6,886 nucleotides of DNA, taken from assembly GCA_035711465.1 (NCBI GenBank), contig DASTCC010000066.1, positions 1 to 6,886 of the forward strand, given 5' to 3'. Position 1 is the first letter of the stretch; the number at the start of each line of letters is the position of its first letter. Made by a program: the position numbers and the translations under genes. Source of the DNA: DASTCC01 sp035711465. Lineage in GTDB: Bacteria > Acidobacteriota > Vicinamibacteria > Vicinamibacterales > SCN-69-37. Below, one piece after another: positions 1 to 6,579 of this stretch. The notes under the pieces were generated by a model. The model saw only the letters and a list, made by a program, of their open reading frames with translations, was not told the DNA's origin and did not search any database.

Positions 1-178
1 CAGATCTTGAATTGCAGCATTTGGTGCCAGGTCTTGAATCTTGATCCGTGTGCGCTGGCCCGGCGCGCGCCCAGGATCTGGCCCGAACGCTGGGCCCAGG
101 CGTTTACCCGGGCCCCGATGGACACAGACGAGGATGCAAGACCTGGCACCAAATGCTGCAATTCAAGATCTGACCCCG
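1..178. repeat. Inverted-repeat element (REP/MITE-like), left end cut by window
   Basis: Bases 1-36 are the perfect reverse complement of 137-172. Weaker pairing continues inward to about 51/122, around a GC-rich spacer. Each arm contains two direct copies of a 12-mer: CAGATCTTGAAT at 1-12 and CAGGTCTTGAAT at 28-39 (11 of 12 identical), mirrored at 161-172 and 135-146. The right arm continues into CTGACCCCG (170-178), a 9-mer that recurs in the palindrome at 6580-6599. The arms are much less GC-rich than their surroundings. No coding signal is seen inside. The structure fits a paired REP-type repeat or a small non-autonomous element mobilised in trans, but no transposase is present in the window. 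The left boundary is unknown because the arm begins at base 1. Confidence 0.8.
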
Positions 179-208
179 TGGTAGCGTTAGCCGTCTGGGA
201 GGTTGGTC

Positions 209-1102
209 ATGGAACGCAAGACGGCCGCGGATTTCGATCCCCAACTGCTCGTGCTCTTCGACGCCTACGTGCACGGACACGTCGATCGGCGCGGCTTCCT
301 CGACAAAGCCAGCCGGTTCGCCGCGGGCGGCGTGACCGCGGGCATGCTGCTCGACATGCTCAGCCCGAGATTTCTCGAAAACCAGCAGGTCAAGCCCGAC
401 GACGCACGGATCAAGGCCGAGTACCTCGAGTACCCGTCCCCCAGCGGCAGCGGCAAGATGCGGGGCTACTTCGTGACCCCCGCCAAGCCCGCCGGCAAGC
501 TGCCCGGCGTGCTCGTGATCCACGAGAACCGCGGTCTCAATCCGCACATCGAGGACATCACACGGCGCCTCGCCGTCGACAACTTCGTCGCCTTCGCTCC
601 GGACGCGCTGACGCCGCTCGGCGGCTACCCGAAGAGCGGTGAAGACGAAGCCCGCCAGCTCTTCCAGAAGCTCGATCAGGCGAAGACGCGCGAAGATATG
701 GTCGCTGGCGCCGAGTTCCTGAGGACGCGGCCCGAGTGCACCGGCCGCATCGGCGCCGTCGGCTTCTGCTGGGGCGGCGGCACCGTCAACATGCTGGCGA
801 CGCGCGTCCCCGATCTCGGCGCCGCCGTGCCGTTCTACGGATCGCCGGCTCCCGCCGCCGACGTGCCGAAGATCAAAGCGCCGCTCCAGATCCACTATGC
901 CGGCGCCGACACGCGCATCAACGCCGCGTGGCCCGACTTCGAAGCCGCGCTCAAGGCGGCCGGCGTCAAGTATCAGATGTTCATGTACGAAGGCGCCCAG
1001 CACGGCTTCAACAACGACACCACGCCGCGCTACGACGAGAAGTCCGCGAAGCTCGCCTGGCAGCGCACCGTCGAGTTCTTCAATGCGAATCTGAGAAAGT
1101 AG
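209..1102 (+). CDS. Dienelactone hydrolase family protein with Tat-like N-terminus
   Basis: A 297-residue alpha/beta hydrolase of the dienelactone hydrolase (carboxymethylenebutenolidase-like) family. The nucleophile elbow GFCWGG places Cys187 as nucleophile. Asp234 (YAGAD) and His265 (AQHGF) complete the family's Cys-Asp-His triad. Glu106 (HENRG) matches the conserved glutamate that contacts the nucleophile in this family. The family cleaves lactones and esters; the substrate here cannot be read from sequence. Residues 26-48 begin DRRGFLDKA and continue through a weakly hydrophobic stretch, resembling a twin-arginine export signal set back behind about 25 residues. ATG 209 is chosen over an in-frame TTG at 203 because GGGAGG (197-202) sits 6 nt upstream of ATG and overlaps the region needed for the TTG. 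The next gene is on the same strand after 78 nt. Family assignment is firm; export is inferred. Confidence 0.9.
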   Translation: MERKTAADFDPQLLVLFDAYVHGHVDRRGFLDKASRFAAGGVTAGMLLDMLSPRFLENQQVKPDDARIKAEYLEYPSPSGSGKMRGYFVTPAKPAGKLPGVLVIHENRGLNPHIEDITRRLAVDNFVAFAPDALTPLGGYPKSGEDEARQLFQKLDQAKTREDMVAGAEFLRTRPECTGRIGAVGFCWGGGTVNMLATRVPDLGAAVPFYGSPAPAADVPKIKAPLQIHYAGADTRINAAWPDFEAALKAAGVKYQMFMYEGAQHGFNNDTTPRYDEKSAKLAWQRTVEFFNANLRK

Positions 1103-1135
1103 TCGGCCCGAGCCCCGGGCCACGAACCCCGAGCC

Positions 1136-1180
1136 GGCAGGCTTCCGGTAAACTCTCACCGAGTTTTCCTGGAGCCTGCC
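1136..1180 (+). promoter_or_regulatory. Long hairpin occluding the amidohydrolase ribosome-binding site
   Basis: Arms 1136-1155 and 1161-1180 pair across a 5-nt loop (TCACC): 17 Watson-Crick pairs plus one G-U out of 20, with mismatches at 1146/1170 and 1149/1167. The right arm contains the Shine-Dalgarno GGAG (1171-1174) and ends immediately before ATG 1181, so folding would mask ribosome binding. No T-run follows the stem, so it is not a standard intrinsic terminator. TAAACT (1149-1154) inside the left arm resembles a -10 box. If transcription starts just after it, the transcript would lack most of the left arm and escape masking, whereas read-through from the upstream gene would carry the full hairpin. 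The pairing is seen directly; the regulatory role is inferred. Confidence 0.55.
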
Positions 1181-4100
1181 ATGTTCAGATTCGCACGCGT
1201 CGCCGCGCCGATCGCACTCGGCCTCGGGCTTGTCCTCACTCCGGCCCTCCTCGCGCAGACGCCGGCGCAGAACGACAAGGCCGCCGCGGATGCCGTCAAG
1301 GCCAAAGCCCTGCCGCTCATCGCCAACCGGACGATGAAGTTCACGACCAGCGAGGGCACGTGGCTCTCGCTGGATCTGTCCCCGGACGGGCGCACCATCG
1401 TCTTCGATCTGCTCGGCGATCTGTACACGCTGCCGATCGCCGGCGGCCAGGCGACGCGCATCACCAGCGGGCAGGCCTTCGACATGCAGCCGCGCTTCTC
1501 GCCGGACGGCCGGAAGCTCGTCTTCATCAGCGATCGCAGCGGCTCCGAGAACATCTGGACGGCCAACGCCGACGGCACGAAGCCGAAGGCGCTGACCACG
1601 ACCGAGCGCGACAGCTACATGTCGCCCGTGTGGACGCCCGACGGCAGCTACGTGATCGCGGCAAAGGGCGCGCAGCTCTGGATGTATCACCAGGACGGCG
1701 GATCCGGCGTGCAGATCACCGGCACCGCGCCGGCGCCGCCGGCGCCTCCGGCGCACCTCGGCCCGGCGTTCTCCGACAGCGCGCGGTATCTGTGGGTCAA
1801 CGTTCGCGGCTCGGTCCCCGGCGGCATTCAGCGCACGACCGCGCCGGCGAAAGACGAAGCCGACGCCGATTTCGATCCGCACACGGTCGCGCGGAGCTCG
1901 GCGCGCGTGATCGGTCCGTATCAGATCGGCCTCTTCGATCGCGAGACCGGCCGCGTTCGCGTGCGCACCCACGAGCACGAGGGCGCGTTCCGGCCGATCG
2001 CCAGTCCCGACGGCCGCTGGCTGATGTACGCGACCCGCTACGATTCGCGCGAGGGTTTGAAGCTCATCGACCTCCGCACCGGCGAAGATCGCTGGCTGAA
2101 GATGGACGTCCAGCGCGACGACGCCACCGGCGGCGGCGCGCGCGATCGCGACGTCTACCCGTCGTCGGCATTCCTGCCGGACTCGTCGGCGGTGATCACG
2201 AGCTACGACGGCAGGATCTGGCGCGTCGCGGTGCCGACCGGCGACGCGCGCGAGATTCCGTTCACCGCCGACGTCGATCAGCAGATCGGACCGCTGGTGA
2301 AGTTCGAGTATCCGATCGACGACGAAAAGCTGACGGTGTCGCAGATTCGCGGCGCGCGCCCGTCGCCCGACGGCCGCCGCGTCGCGTTCACGGCGCTCGA
2401 TCGTCTCTACGTCGCCGATCTGCCACAGGGCAAGGGCACGTCGAAAGAGAAGCCCGCGCCGACGGCCGGAGGCGCGAATGCCGCGGCGGGATCGCCCCCC
2501 GCAGCCGCGACACCGGCGCAGCCGGCAGCGACGCCGCCGCAGCCCGCCGCACCGCCGTCTTATCCGACGATCCGCAACGCGCGACGACTGACGACGAGCA
2601 CGGACGTCGAGCACGCGCCGGTCTGGTCGCCCGACGGCCAGTTCATCGCATATGTCACCTGGAACGACGAGACCGGCGGCGACATCTATCGCGTCCGCGC
2701 CGATGGCGGCGGCGCGCCGCAGAAGCTGACGCCGACGTCCGCGTTCTACGACAAGCTCGCGTTCTCGCGCGACGGCAGCCGGTTGATCGCGGTGCGCGGC
2801 TCGAAGATGCATCGCATGCGGACGCTCGAGGACTTCGGCAACCACAGCAACGCCGCCGAGCTCGAGTACGTCTGGCTGCCGGCCGCCGGCGGCGCGCCGA
2901 CGACGATCACGTGGGTCGGCAACGGCGAAACGGAGCAGGGACGCAACGCGCCGCACGTCGGCCCGGATCCCGAGCGCATCTACGTCTGGGCCGGGTCCGA
3001 AGGGCTGCTCTCGATCCGCTTCGACGGCACCGACATCAAGACCGTCGTCAAGGTCACCGCGCCGCCGACGGGCGGGCAGGGCGGACCGCCGACGCCGGAC
3101 GAGGTCGTGCTCGCGCCGGACGGCAAACACGCGCTCGTGCGCGCGAACCGCAACGTGTTCCTGATCACTGTGCCGCCGATCGGCGGCAACGCGCCGACGG
3201 TGTCAGCGGCGGCGACCTCGTCGGTGCCGACGTGGCGGCTGACGAAGGTCGGCGGCGACTTCGTCGGCTGGACCGCCGACGGCTCGGCGGCGTACTACTC
3301 GATCGGCCGCAGTTTCTTCCTGCACGACCTGGCCACGGCGGCCACGGTCGACGCGACCAACCGCGCCAATGCCGACGCCGAGGCCGAGCGCGCCGCTGCC
3401 GCAGCCGCCGCTCCGGCGCCGACGGCGCCGGCCGATCCGGCGCAGAAGCCGGCGGCCCCCGAGAAGAAACCGCCGACGCTCGAGTACGAGCCGCACCGCG
3501 TCGACGTCGAGATCATCGTCGACAAGGACAGGCCGACCGGGACGATCGCGCTGCGCCGTGCGCGGATCATCACCATGAAGGGCGTCGAGGTCATCCCGTC
3601 CGGCGACATCGTCATCACCAACAACCGGATTACGGCGATCGGGCCGGCCGGCAAGGTGACGATCCCCGCTGGCGCGACCGTCCGCGATCTTGCCGGCAAG
3701 ACCGTGATGCCGGGCCTGGTCGACATCCACGCGCACACCTGGGTCGCGTGGGGCGTGCACCGCAGTCAGGTCTCGCAGTTTCTGGCACAGTTCGCCTACG
3801 GCGTCACCACGCAGCGCGATCCGCAGACGTCCACCGAGGACGCGCTGACCTATCAGGACTTGATGGACGTCGGCCAGCTGATCGGCCCGCGGCTCTATTC
3901 GACCGGTCCGGGGATCTTCGCCGACGACAACATCCGCAGCCTCGATGACGCACGCGACGTCCTCAAGCGCTACGCCGAGCACTACAACACCAAGACGGTG
4001 AAGCAGTACCTCGCCGGCGACCGTAAGGTCCGGCAGTGGGTCATCATGGCCGCGCGCGAGCTCGGCCTGACGCCGACGACCGAAGGCGGATCGAACTTCA

Positions 4101-4807
4101 CCATGAACCTGACGCTGATGCAGGATGGCTACGGCGGCCTCGAGCACTCGCTGCCGATCAGCCCCTTCTACAACGACGTCGTCGAGCTCGGCCGGGCGAG
4201 CGGCATCACCTACACGCCGACGCTGATCGTCAGCTACGGCGGACCGGTGGGGCGGCAGTACTACCTGACCAACAGCAACGTCGACGAAGAGGCGCGGCTG
4301 CGGACGTTCACGCCGCACGACGAGCTCGACAAGTGGAAGAACACCGACTTCAACCGCGCCGACCAGTACGTCTTCCCGCTGCACGCGAAGCAGCTGAAGA
4401 AATGGGTCGAGGGCGGCGCCCGCGCCGGGCTCGGGTCGCACGGCGAGGTCCAGGGAATCGGCGCGCACTGGGAGCTGTGGATGATGGCGTCGGGCGGGAT
4501 GAAGCCGCACGACGCGCTCCGCGCCGCGACGATCCACAGCGCCGACGCGATCGGCCTCGCCGGCGACATCGGATCGCTCGAGCCCGGCAAGCTGGCGGAT
4601 CTCATCGTCCTCGACGCCAACCCGCTCGACGATCTCAAGAACACCGCGAAGATCTCGCAGGTGATGAAGAACGGCCGCCTCTACGACGCGGCAACGCTCA
4701 ACGAAACCTGGCCGCGTCAGCGGGCGCTGCCGGCGCAGTGGTGGTGGAAGACCGAACCGCCGAAGGCGAGCGTCGTGACGCCGAAGCCGAATGGCGGAGG
4801 GAAGTGA
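1181..4807 (+). CDS. Exported TolB-type beta-propeller/amidohydrolase fusion protein
   Basis: A 1208-residue protein starting at ATG 1181 with GGAG 6 nt upstream. Residues 1-25 form a Sec signal peptide, likely cut after Ala25. PD40/TolB-like propeller motifs of the [FWLA]S/TPDG type begin near residues 66, 106, 151, 274, 394, 482, 528, 644 and 697. Two Ala/Pro-rich segments (about 414-462 and 734-766) interrupt or follow the propeller. A metal-dependent amidohydrolase domain spans about 786-1190: the N-terminal beta-sandwich, then GLVDIHAH with His850 and His852, EGG at Glu968, LEHS with His989, SHGE around His1087, GAHWE with His1096, and the closing LEPGKLADLIVLD strand. Whole-length resemblance is to TolB-amidohydrolase proteins common in Acidobacteriota, Gemmatimonadota and Bacteroidota. 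It probably hydrolyses peptides or related amides outside the cytoplasm; the substrate is unknown. The gene is intact and ends 16 nt from the convergent anti-sigma gene. Confidence 0.92.
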   Translation: MFRFARVAAPIALGLGLVLTPALLAQTPAQNDKAAADAVKAKALPLIANRTMKFTTSEGTWLSLDLSPDGRTIVFDLLGDLYTLPIAGGQATRITSGQAFDMQPRFSPDGRKLVFISDRSGSENIWTANADGTKPKALTTTERDSYMSPVWTPDGSYVIAAKGAQLWMYHQDGGSGVQITGTAPAPPAPPAHLGPAFSDSARYLWVNVRGSVPGGIQRTTAPAKDEADADFDPHTVARSSARVIGPYQIGLFDRETGRVRVRTHEHEGAFRPIASPDGRWLMYATRYDSREGLKLIDLRTGEDRWLKMDVQRDDATGGGARDRDVYPSSAFLPDSSAVITSYDGRIWRVAVPTGDAREIPFTADVDQQIGPLVKFEYPIDDEKLTVSQIRGARPSPDGRRVAFTALDRLYVADLPQGKGTSKEKPAPTAGGANAAAGSPPAAATPAQPAATPPQPAAPPSYPTIRNARRLTTSTDVEHAPVWSPDGQFIAYVTWNDETGGDIYRVRADGGGAPQKLTPTSAFYDKLAFSRDGSRLIAVRGSKMHRMRTLEDFGNHSNAAELEYVWLPAAGGAPTTITWVGNGETEQGRNAPHVGPDPERIYVWAGSEGLLSIRFDGTDIKTVVKVTAPPTGGQGGPPTPDEVVLAPDGKHALVRANRNVFLITVPPIGGNAPTVSAAATSSVPTWRLTKVGGDFVGWTADGSAAYYSIGRSFFLHDLATAATVDATNRANADAEAERAAAAAAAPAPTAPADPAQKPAAPEKKPPTLEYEPHRVDVEIIVDKDRPTGTIALRRARIITMKGVEVIPSGDIVITNNRITAIGPAGKVTIPAGATVRDLAGKTVMPGLVDIHAHTWVAWGVHRSQVSQFLAQFAYGVTTQRDPQTSTEDALTYQDLMDVGQLIGPRLYSTGPGIFADDNIRSLDDARDVLKRYAEHYNTKTVKQYLAGDRKVRQWVIMAARELGLTPTTEGGSNFTMNLTLMQDGYGGLEHSLPISPFYNDVVELGRASGITYTPTLIVSYGGPVGRQYYLTNSNVDEEARLRTFTPHDELDKWKNTDFNRADQYVFPLHAKQLKKWVEGGARAGLGSHGEVQGIGAHWELWMMASGGMKPHDALRAATIHSADAIGLAGDIGSLEPGKLADLIVLDANPLDDLKNTAKISQVMKNGRLYDAATLNETWPRQRALPAQWWWKTEPPKASVVTPKPNGGGK

Positions 4808-4823
4808 GCCGTCGACGAGCGCT

Positions 4824-5375
4824 CTAGTCTGTTTTCGCCACCGGCCTGACGACCACCGTGCCCCCGTGCCGCACGTGCGGGCAGCGCTGCGCGGCCAGCG
4901 CGGCTTCGGAGGCTGTCGCCGCGCGGAGCAGGAAGAAACCTGACGGCTCCGCCGGATTGGATGGTCCGTTGCCTGGCGATCCGATCAGCATGTAGGAGCC
5001 CGCGAGCTTCTCGGCGCCGACCAGCCGTCCCGCCGCTCGCTCGTCGTTCGCCCACGCGCGGTACTCTTCGACGCGCGCCTGCTCCTCCTGCGGCGACGCC
5101 GACGGCGCGCCGTAGAGCAGCAGCAGATACTGATCGCCCTCGGATGGCGTGATGCCGCCCGGCCACGGCAGCCTGGCGGCGCCGAAGCCGGCGGCGAAGA
5201 TGACGACGGCCGCAGCGAGCCGGCCGATCCACGCGCGCCTGGCCTCCGTCCGCAAGTGTCCGCTCGCACGAAGGCTGGTGACGACGCGGTCCTCGAGGCC
5301 GGCCGGGACCGCCATCTCCTTCGGCAGCGCGTCCATCGCCGCCCGTTCGTCGGGGGACAGGGGTTCGTCGTTCAT
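4824..5375 (-). CDS. Putative membrane anti-sigma factor with C-terminal YCII/DGPF domain
   Basis: A 183-residue protein encoded directly after the ECF sigma gene. Residues 1-45 are a charged helical region (LSPDERAAMDALPKE, then GLEDRVVTSL) resembling the cytoplasmic part of small anti-sigma factors. It has no HxxxCxxC zinc motif. Residues about 49-69 form one membrane helix. Residues 81-178 resemble a YCII/DGPF domain: the opening strand DQYLLLLYG, a helix EYRAWANDERAAGRL, a degenerate NGPS loop in place of DGPF, GFFLLRA, and the closing RCPHVRHGGTVVVRPV. The arrangement suggests the YCII part lies outside the cytoplasm as a sensor. ATG 5375 is chosen because GAGGA (5385-5381) lies 5 nt upstream; an alternative ATG at 5387 overlaps the sigma stop as ATGA and adds four residues. 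The YCII call is good; the anti-sigma role rests on layout and topology. Confidence 0.8.
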   Translation of the reverse strand: MNDEPLSPDERAAMDALPKEMAVPAGLEDRVVTSLRASGHLRTEARRAWIGRLAAAVVIFAAGFGAARLPWPGGITPSEGDQYLLLLYGAPSASPQEEQARVEEYRAWANDERAAGRLVGAEKLAGSYMLIGSPGNGPSNPAEPSGFFLLRAATASEAALAAQRCPHVRHGGTVVVRPVAKTD

Positions 5376-5383
5376 GTCGATCC

Positions 5384-5920
5384 TCATGACGCCGTCAGGC
5401 GCGCGCGGACCGCGCGCCGGGCGTGGAAGAGCTGACTTTTCGACGTGCCGGGGGCGACGTCGAGAGCGCGCGCAATTTCTTCGTGGGTCAGGCCGTGGAT
5501 GTCGTGCAGCACCAGCACCTCGCGATAGCCGTCCGGCAGCGACGCGATCGCGCGGTCGAGGTCGATGCGCTCGGCCGATGCGTCGGGCGGCGACAGCGGC
5601 GCCGGCGTCTCGGTCGCGTCGGCGTTCACCGGCGTCGCGCGCAGCCGTTCGCGCGCGCAGTTGATGACGAACGACGTCAGCCAGGTGGAGAGCGCCGATC
5701 GCCACTCGAAGCCGCCGAGTCGCGCCGCCGCCCGCAGCCAGGCGTCCTGGACGACATCTTCCGCGTCGGCGACGCGGCCTCCCATCAGTCGAAGCGCCAT
5801 CGCATACATGCGCGGGCTGTGCTGACGGAACAGGAGGCGGAACGCCTCCTCGTCGCCGTGGGTCACGAACCGGGCTACCAGGGCCTGCTCTGCGGTGTGC
5901 AACCTTCCCGCCCGCGTCAC
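5384..5920 (-). CDS. ECF (sigma-70 family, RpoE-like) RNA polymerase sigma factor
   Basis: A 178-residue protein with the two domains of an extracytoplasmic-function sigma factor. Region 2 covers about residues 24-94, with the core-binding helix AEDVVQDAWLRA (53-64) and the promoter-melting segment WRSALSTWLTSFVINCARERLR. A short variable linker (95-117) leads to region 4 (118-176), with LPDGYREVLVLHDIHGLTHEE and the helix-turn-helix around GTSKSQLFHARRAVRARL. It directs RNA polymerase to a specific promoter set and is presumably held inactive by the downstream membrane protein, whose first possible start overlaps this stop codon. The start is GTG 5920, the only usable start upstream of region 2; its Shine-Dalgarno is weak (GAG only), which would keep expression low. 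No C-terminal SnoaL-like or other extension is present, so it is not an ECF41-type factor. Confidence 0.93.
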   Translation of the reverse strand: MTRAGRLHTAEQALVARFVTHGDEEAFRLLFRQHSPRMYAMALRLMGGRVADAEDVVQDAWLRAAARLGGFEWRSALSTWLTSFVINCARERLRATPVNADATETPAPLSPPDASAERIDLDRAIASLPDGYREVLVLHDIHGLTHEEIARALDVAPGTSKSQLFHARRAVRARLTAS

Positions 5921-5921
5921 G

Positions 5922-5933
5922 CACTCATGAGTG
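5922..5933. promoter_or_regulatory. 12-bp perfect palindrome between divergent genes, candidate operator
   Basis: CACTCATGAGTG is a perfect palindrome in the 53-bp gap between the sigma factor start (5920, minus strand) and the secreted protein start (5974, plus strand). Just to its right lie two direct GTCTGC copies (5937-5942 and 5956-5961), 19 bp apart, about two helical turns. Both divergent promoters would have to fit in or near this gap, so a regulator bound here could affect both genes. I could not identify a convincing ECF-type -35/-10 pair by eye. The symmetry is seen; the operator role is inferred. Confidence 0.35.
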
Positions 5934-5973
5934 ACCGTCTGCCATCGAAAGGATGGTCTGCGAAGGAGGCATT

Positions 5974-6579
5974 ATGTCAGTAGTGTGGGGATCGCTGGCC
6001 GCGGCCGCGATGCTGATGCAGGCGCCGGCGGCGCCGGCGCCGACGTTCACCCGTCCCGGATCGCCTGACGCCGAGGCGACGCTCGCCCTCAGCGCGCTGC
6101 CCGAGTCGCTGCGTGCCGGCGCGACCGTCTACGTCCTCGGCCGCAAGGGCTACGAGAAACACCGGAGCGGGACGAACGGCCTGACCTGCCTCGTCGAGCA
6201 GTCGCGGCCCGACACTCAGGAGCCGATCTGCTGGGACGTGGAAGGCGCCGAGACGATCATGCCGCTGGTGATAGACAAGGCCGCGTGGCGCGCGGCGGGC
6301 GCCGCCGAGGACGAGATCGAACGGCGCGCCGCCACCGGCTTCGAGAGCGGGAAGTACCGCGCCCCGCGCCGCAGCGGCGTCGCCTACATGCTCTCGGCGG
6401 ACAACTACGTGTTCAACGGCCAGAAGGTGATCAAGTACTCACCGCACGTGATGTTCTACGCGCCCTACCTGACCAACAAGGACATCGGCTCGAACGGCAA
6501 GGACCCGAACGCGCCCTGGATCCTCGGCGAGGGGTCACCTCACGCGTACATCATCGTGGTGACGAAACACGGGAAGTGA
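5974..6579 (+). CDS. Small secreted protein of unknown function
   Basis: A 201-residue protein. ATG 5974 is preferred over an in-frame ATG at 5953 because a near-ideal Shine-Dalgarno AAGGAGG (5963-5969) lies 4 nt upstream and the N-terminus then reads as a signal peptide (hydrophobic about 3-18, followed by an Ala/Pro stretch). The mature part has no domain I can name. Visible features are a TVYVLGRKGY strand (51-60), GTNGLTCLVE with Cys72, PICWD with Cys86, a charged helix AEDEIERRAATGFESGKYRAP (about 111-131, given here in part), an aromatic run HVMFYAPYLTNKDIGS (158-173) and a closing AYIIVV strand. The two cysteines could form a disulfide outside the cytoplasm. I recall similar uncharacterised proteins in Acidobacteriota and Gemmatimonadota. 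It is divergent from the ECF sigma gene and so is a candidate member of that regulon. Its end overlaps the convergent peptidase frame by 45 bp. Confidence 0.8.
   Translation: MSVVWGSLAAAAMLMQAPAAPAPTFTRPGSPDAEATLALSALPESLRAGATVYVLGRKGYEKHRSGTNGLTCLVEQSRPDTQEPICWDVEGAETIMPLVIDKAAWRAAGAAEDEIERRAATGFESGKYRAPRRSGVAYMLSADNYVFNGQKVIKYSPHVMFYAPYLTNKDIGSNGKDPNAPWILGEGSPHAYIIVVTKHGK

Noticed and set aside
7..642. A 211-codon plus-strand frame starting inside the inverted repeat
   Set aside because: It runs through the non-coding element and then out of frame across the hydrolase gene, with Arg-rich content and no motif.
1105..1121. A GGCCCG/CGGGCC hairpin just after the hydrolase stop, considered as a terminator
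   Set aside because: It has a 6-bp stem but no T-run after it, and such stems are common by chance in this composition.
104..3130. A 1008-codon open frame on the minus strand
   Set aside because: It lies antisense to two well-supported genes, is composed of Arg/Ala-rich sequence without recognisable motifs, and starts inside the inverted repeat. It is a GC-rich shadow.
736..3948. A 1070-codon plus-strand frame overlapping the hydrolase and amidohydrolase genes
   Set aside because: It is the frame-shifted reading of both genes, extremely Arg-rich, and spans their junction with no ribosome-binding site.
3203..4537. A 444-codon minus-strand frame
   Set aside because: It is antisense to the amidohydrolase domain, Arg/Val/Asp-rich, and has no recognisable domain.
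4808..4835. The convergent gap after the amidohydrolase gene, considered as a bidirectional terminator
   Set aside because: It contains only short palindromes (GTCGAC, GAGCGCTC) with no usable stem-loop leading into the T-run at 4832-4835.
4824..5924. A 366-codon minus-strand frame that would fuse extra N-terminal sequence to the anti-sigma protein
   Set aside because: Its upstream part is an out-of-frame reading of the ECF sigma factor. GAGGA before ATG 5375 gives the real start.
5423..5983. A 186-codon plus-strand frame antisense to the sigma factor
   Set aside because: The sigma factor on the other strand has clear region 2 and region 4 motifs, and this frame has none.
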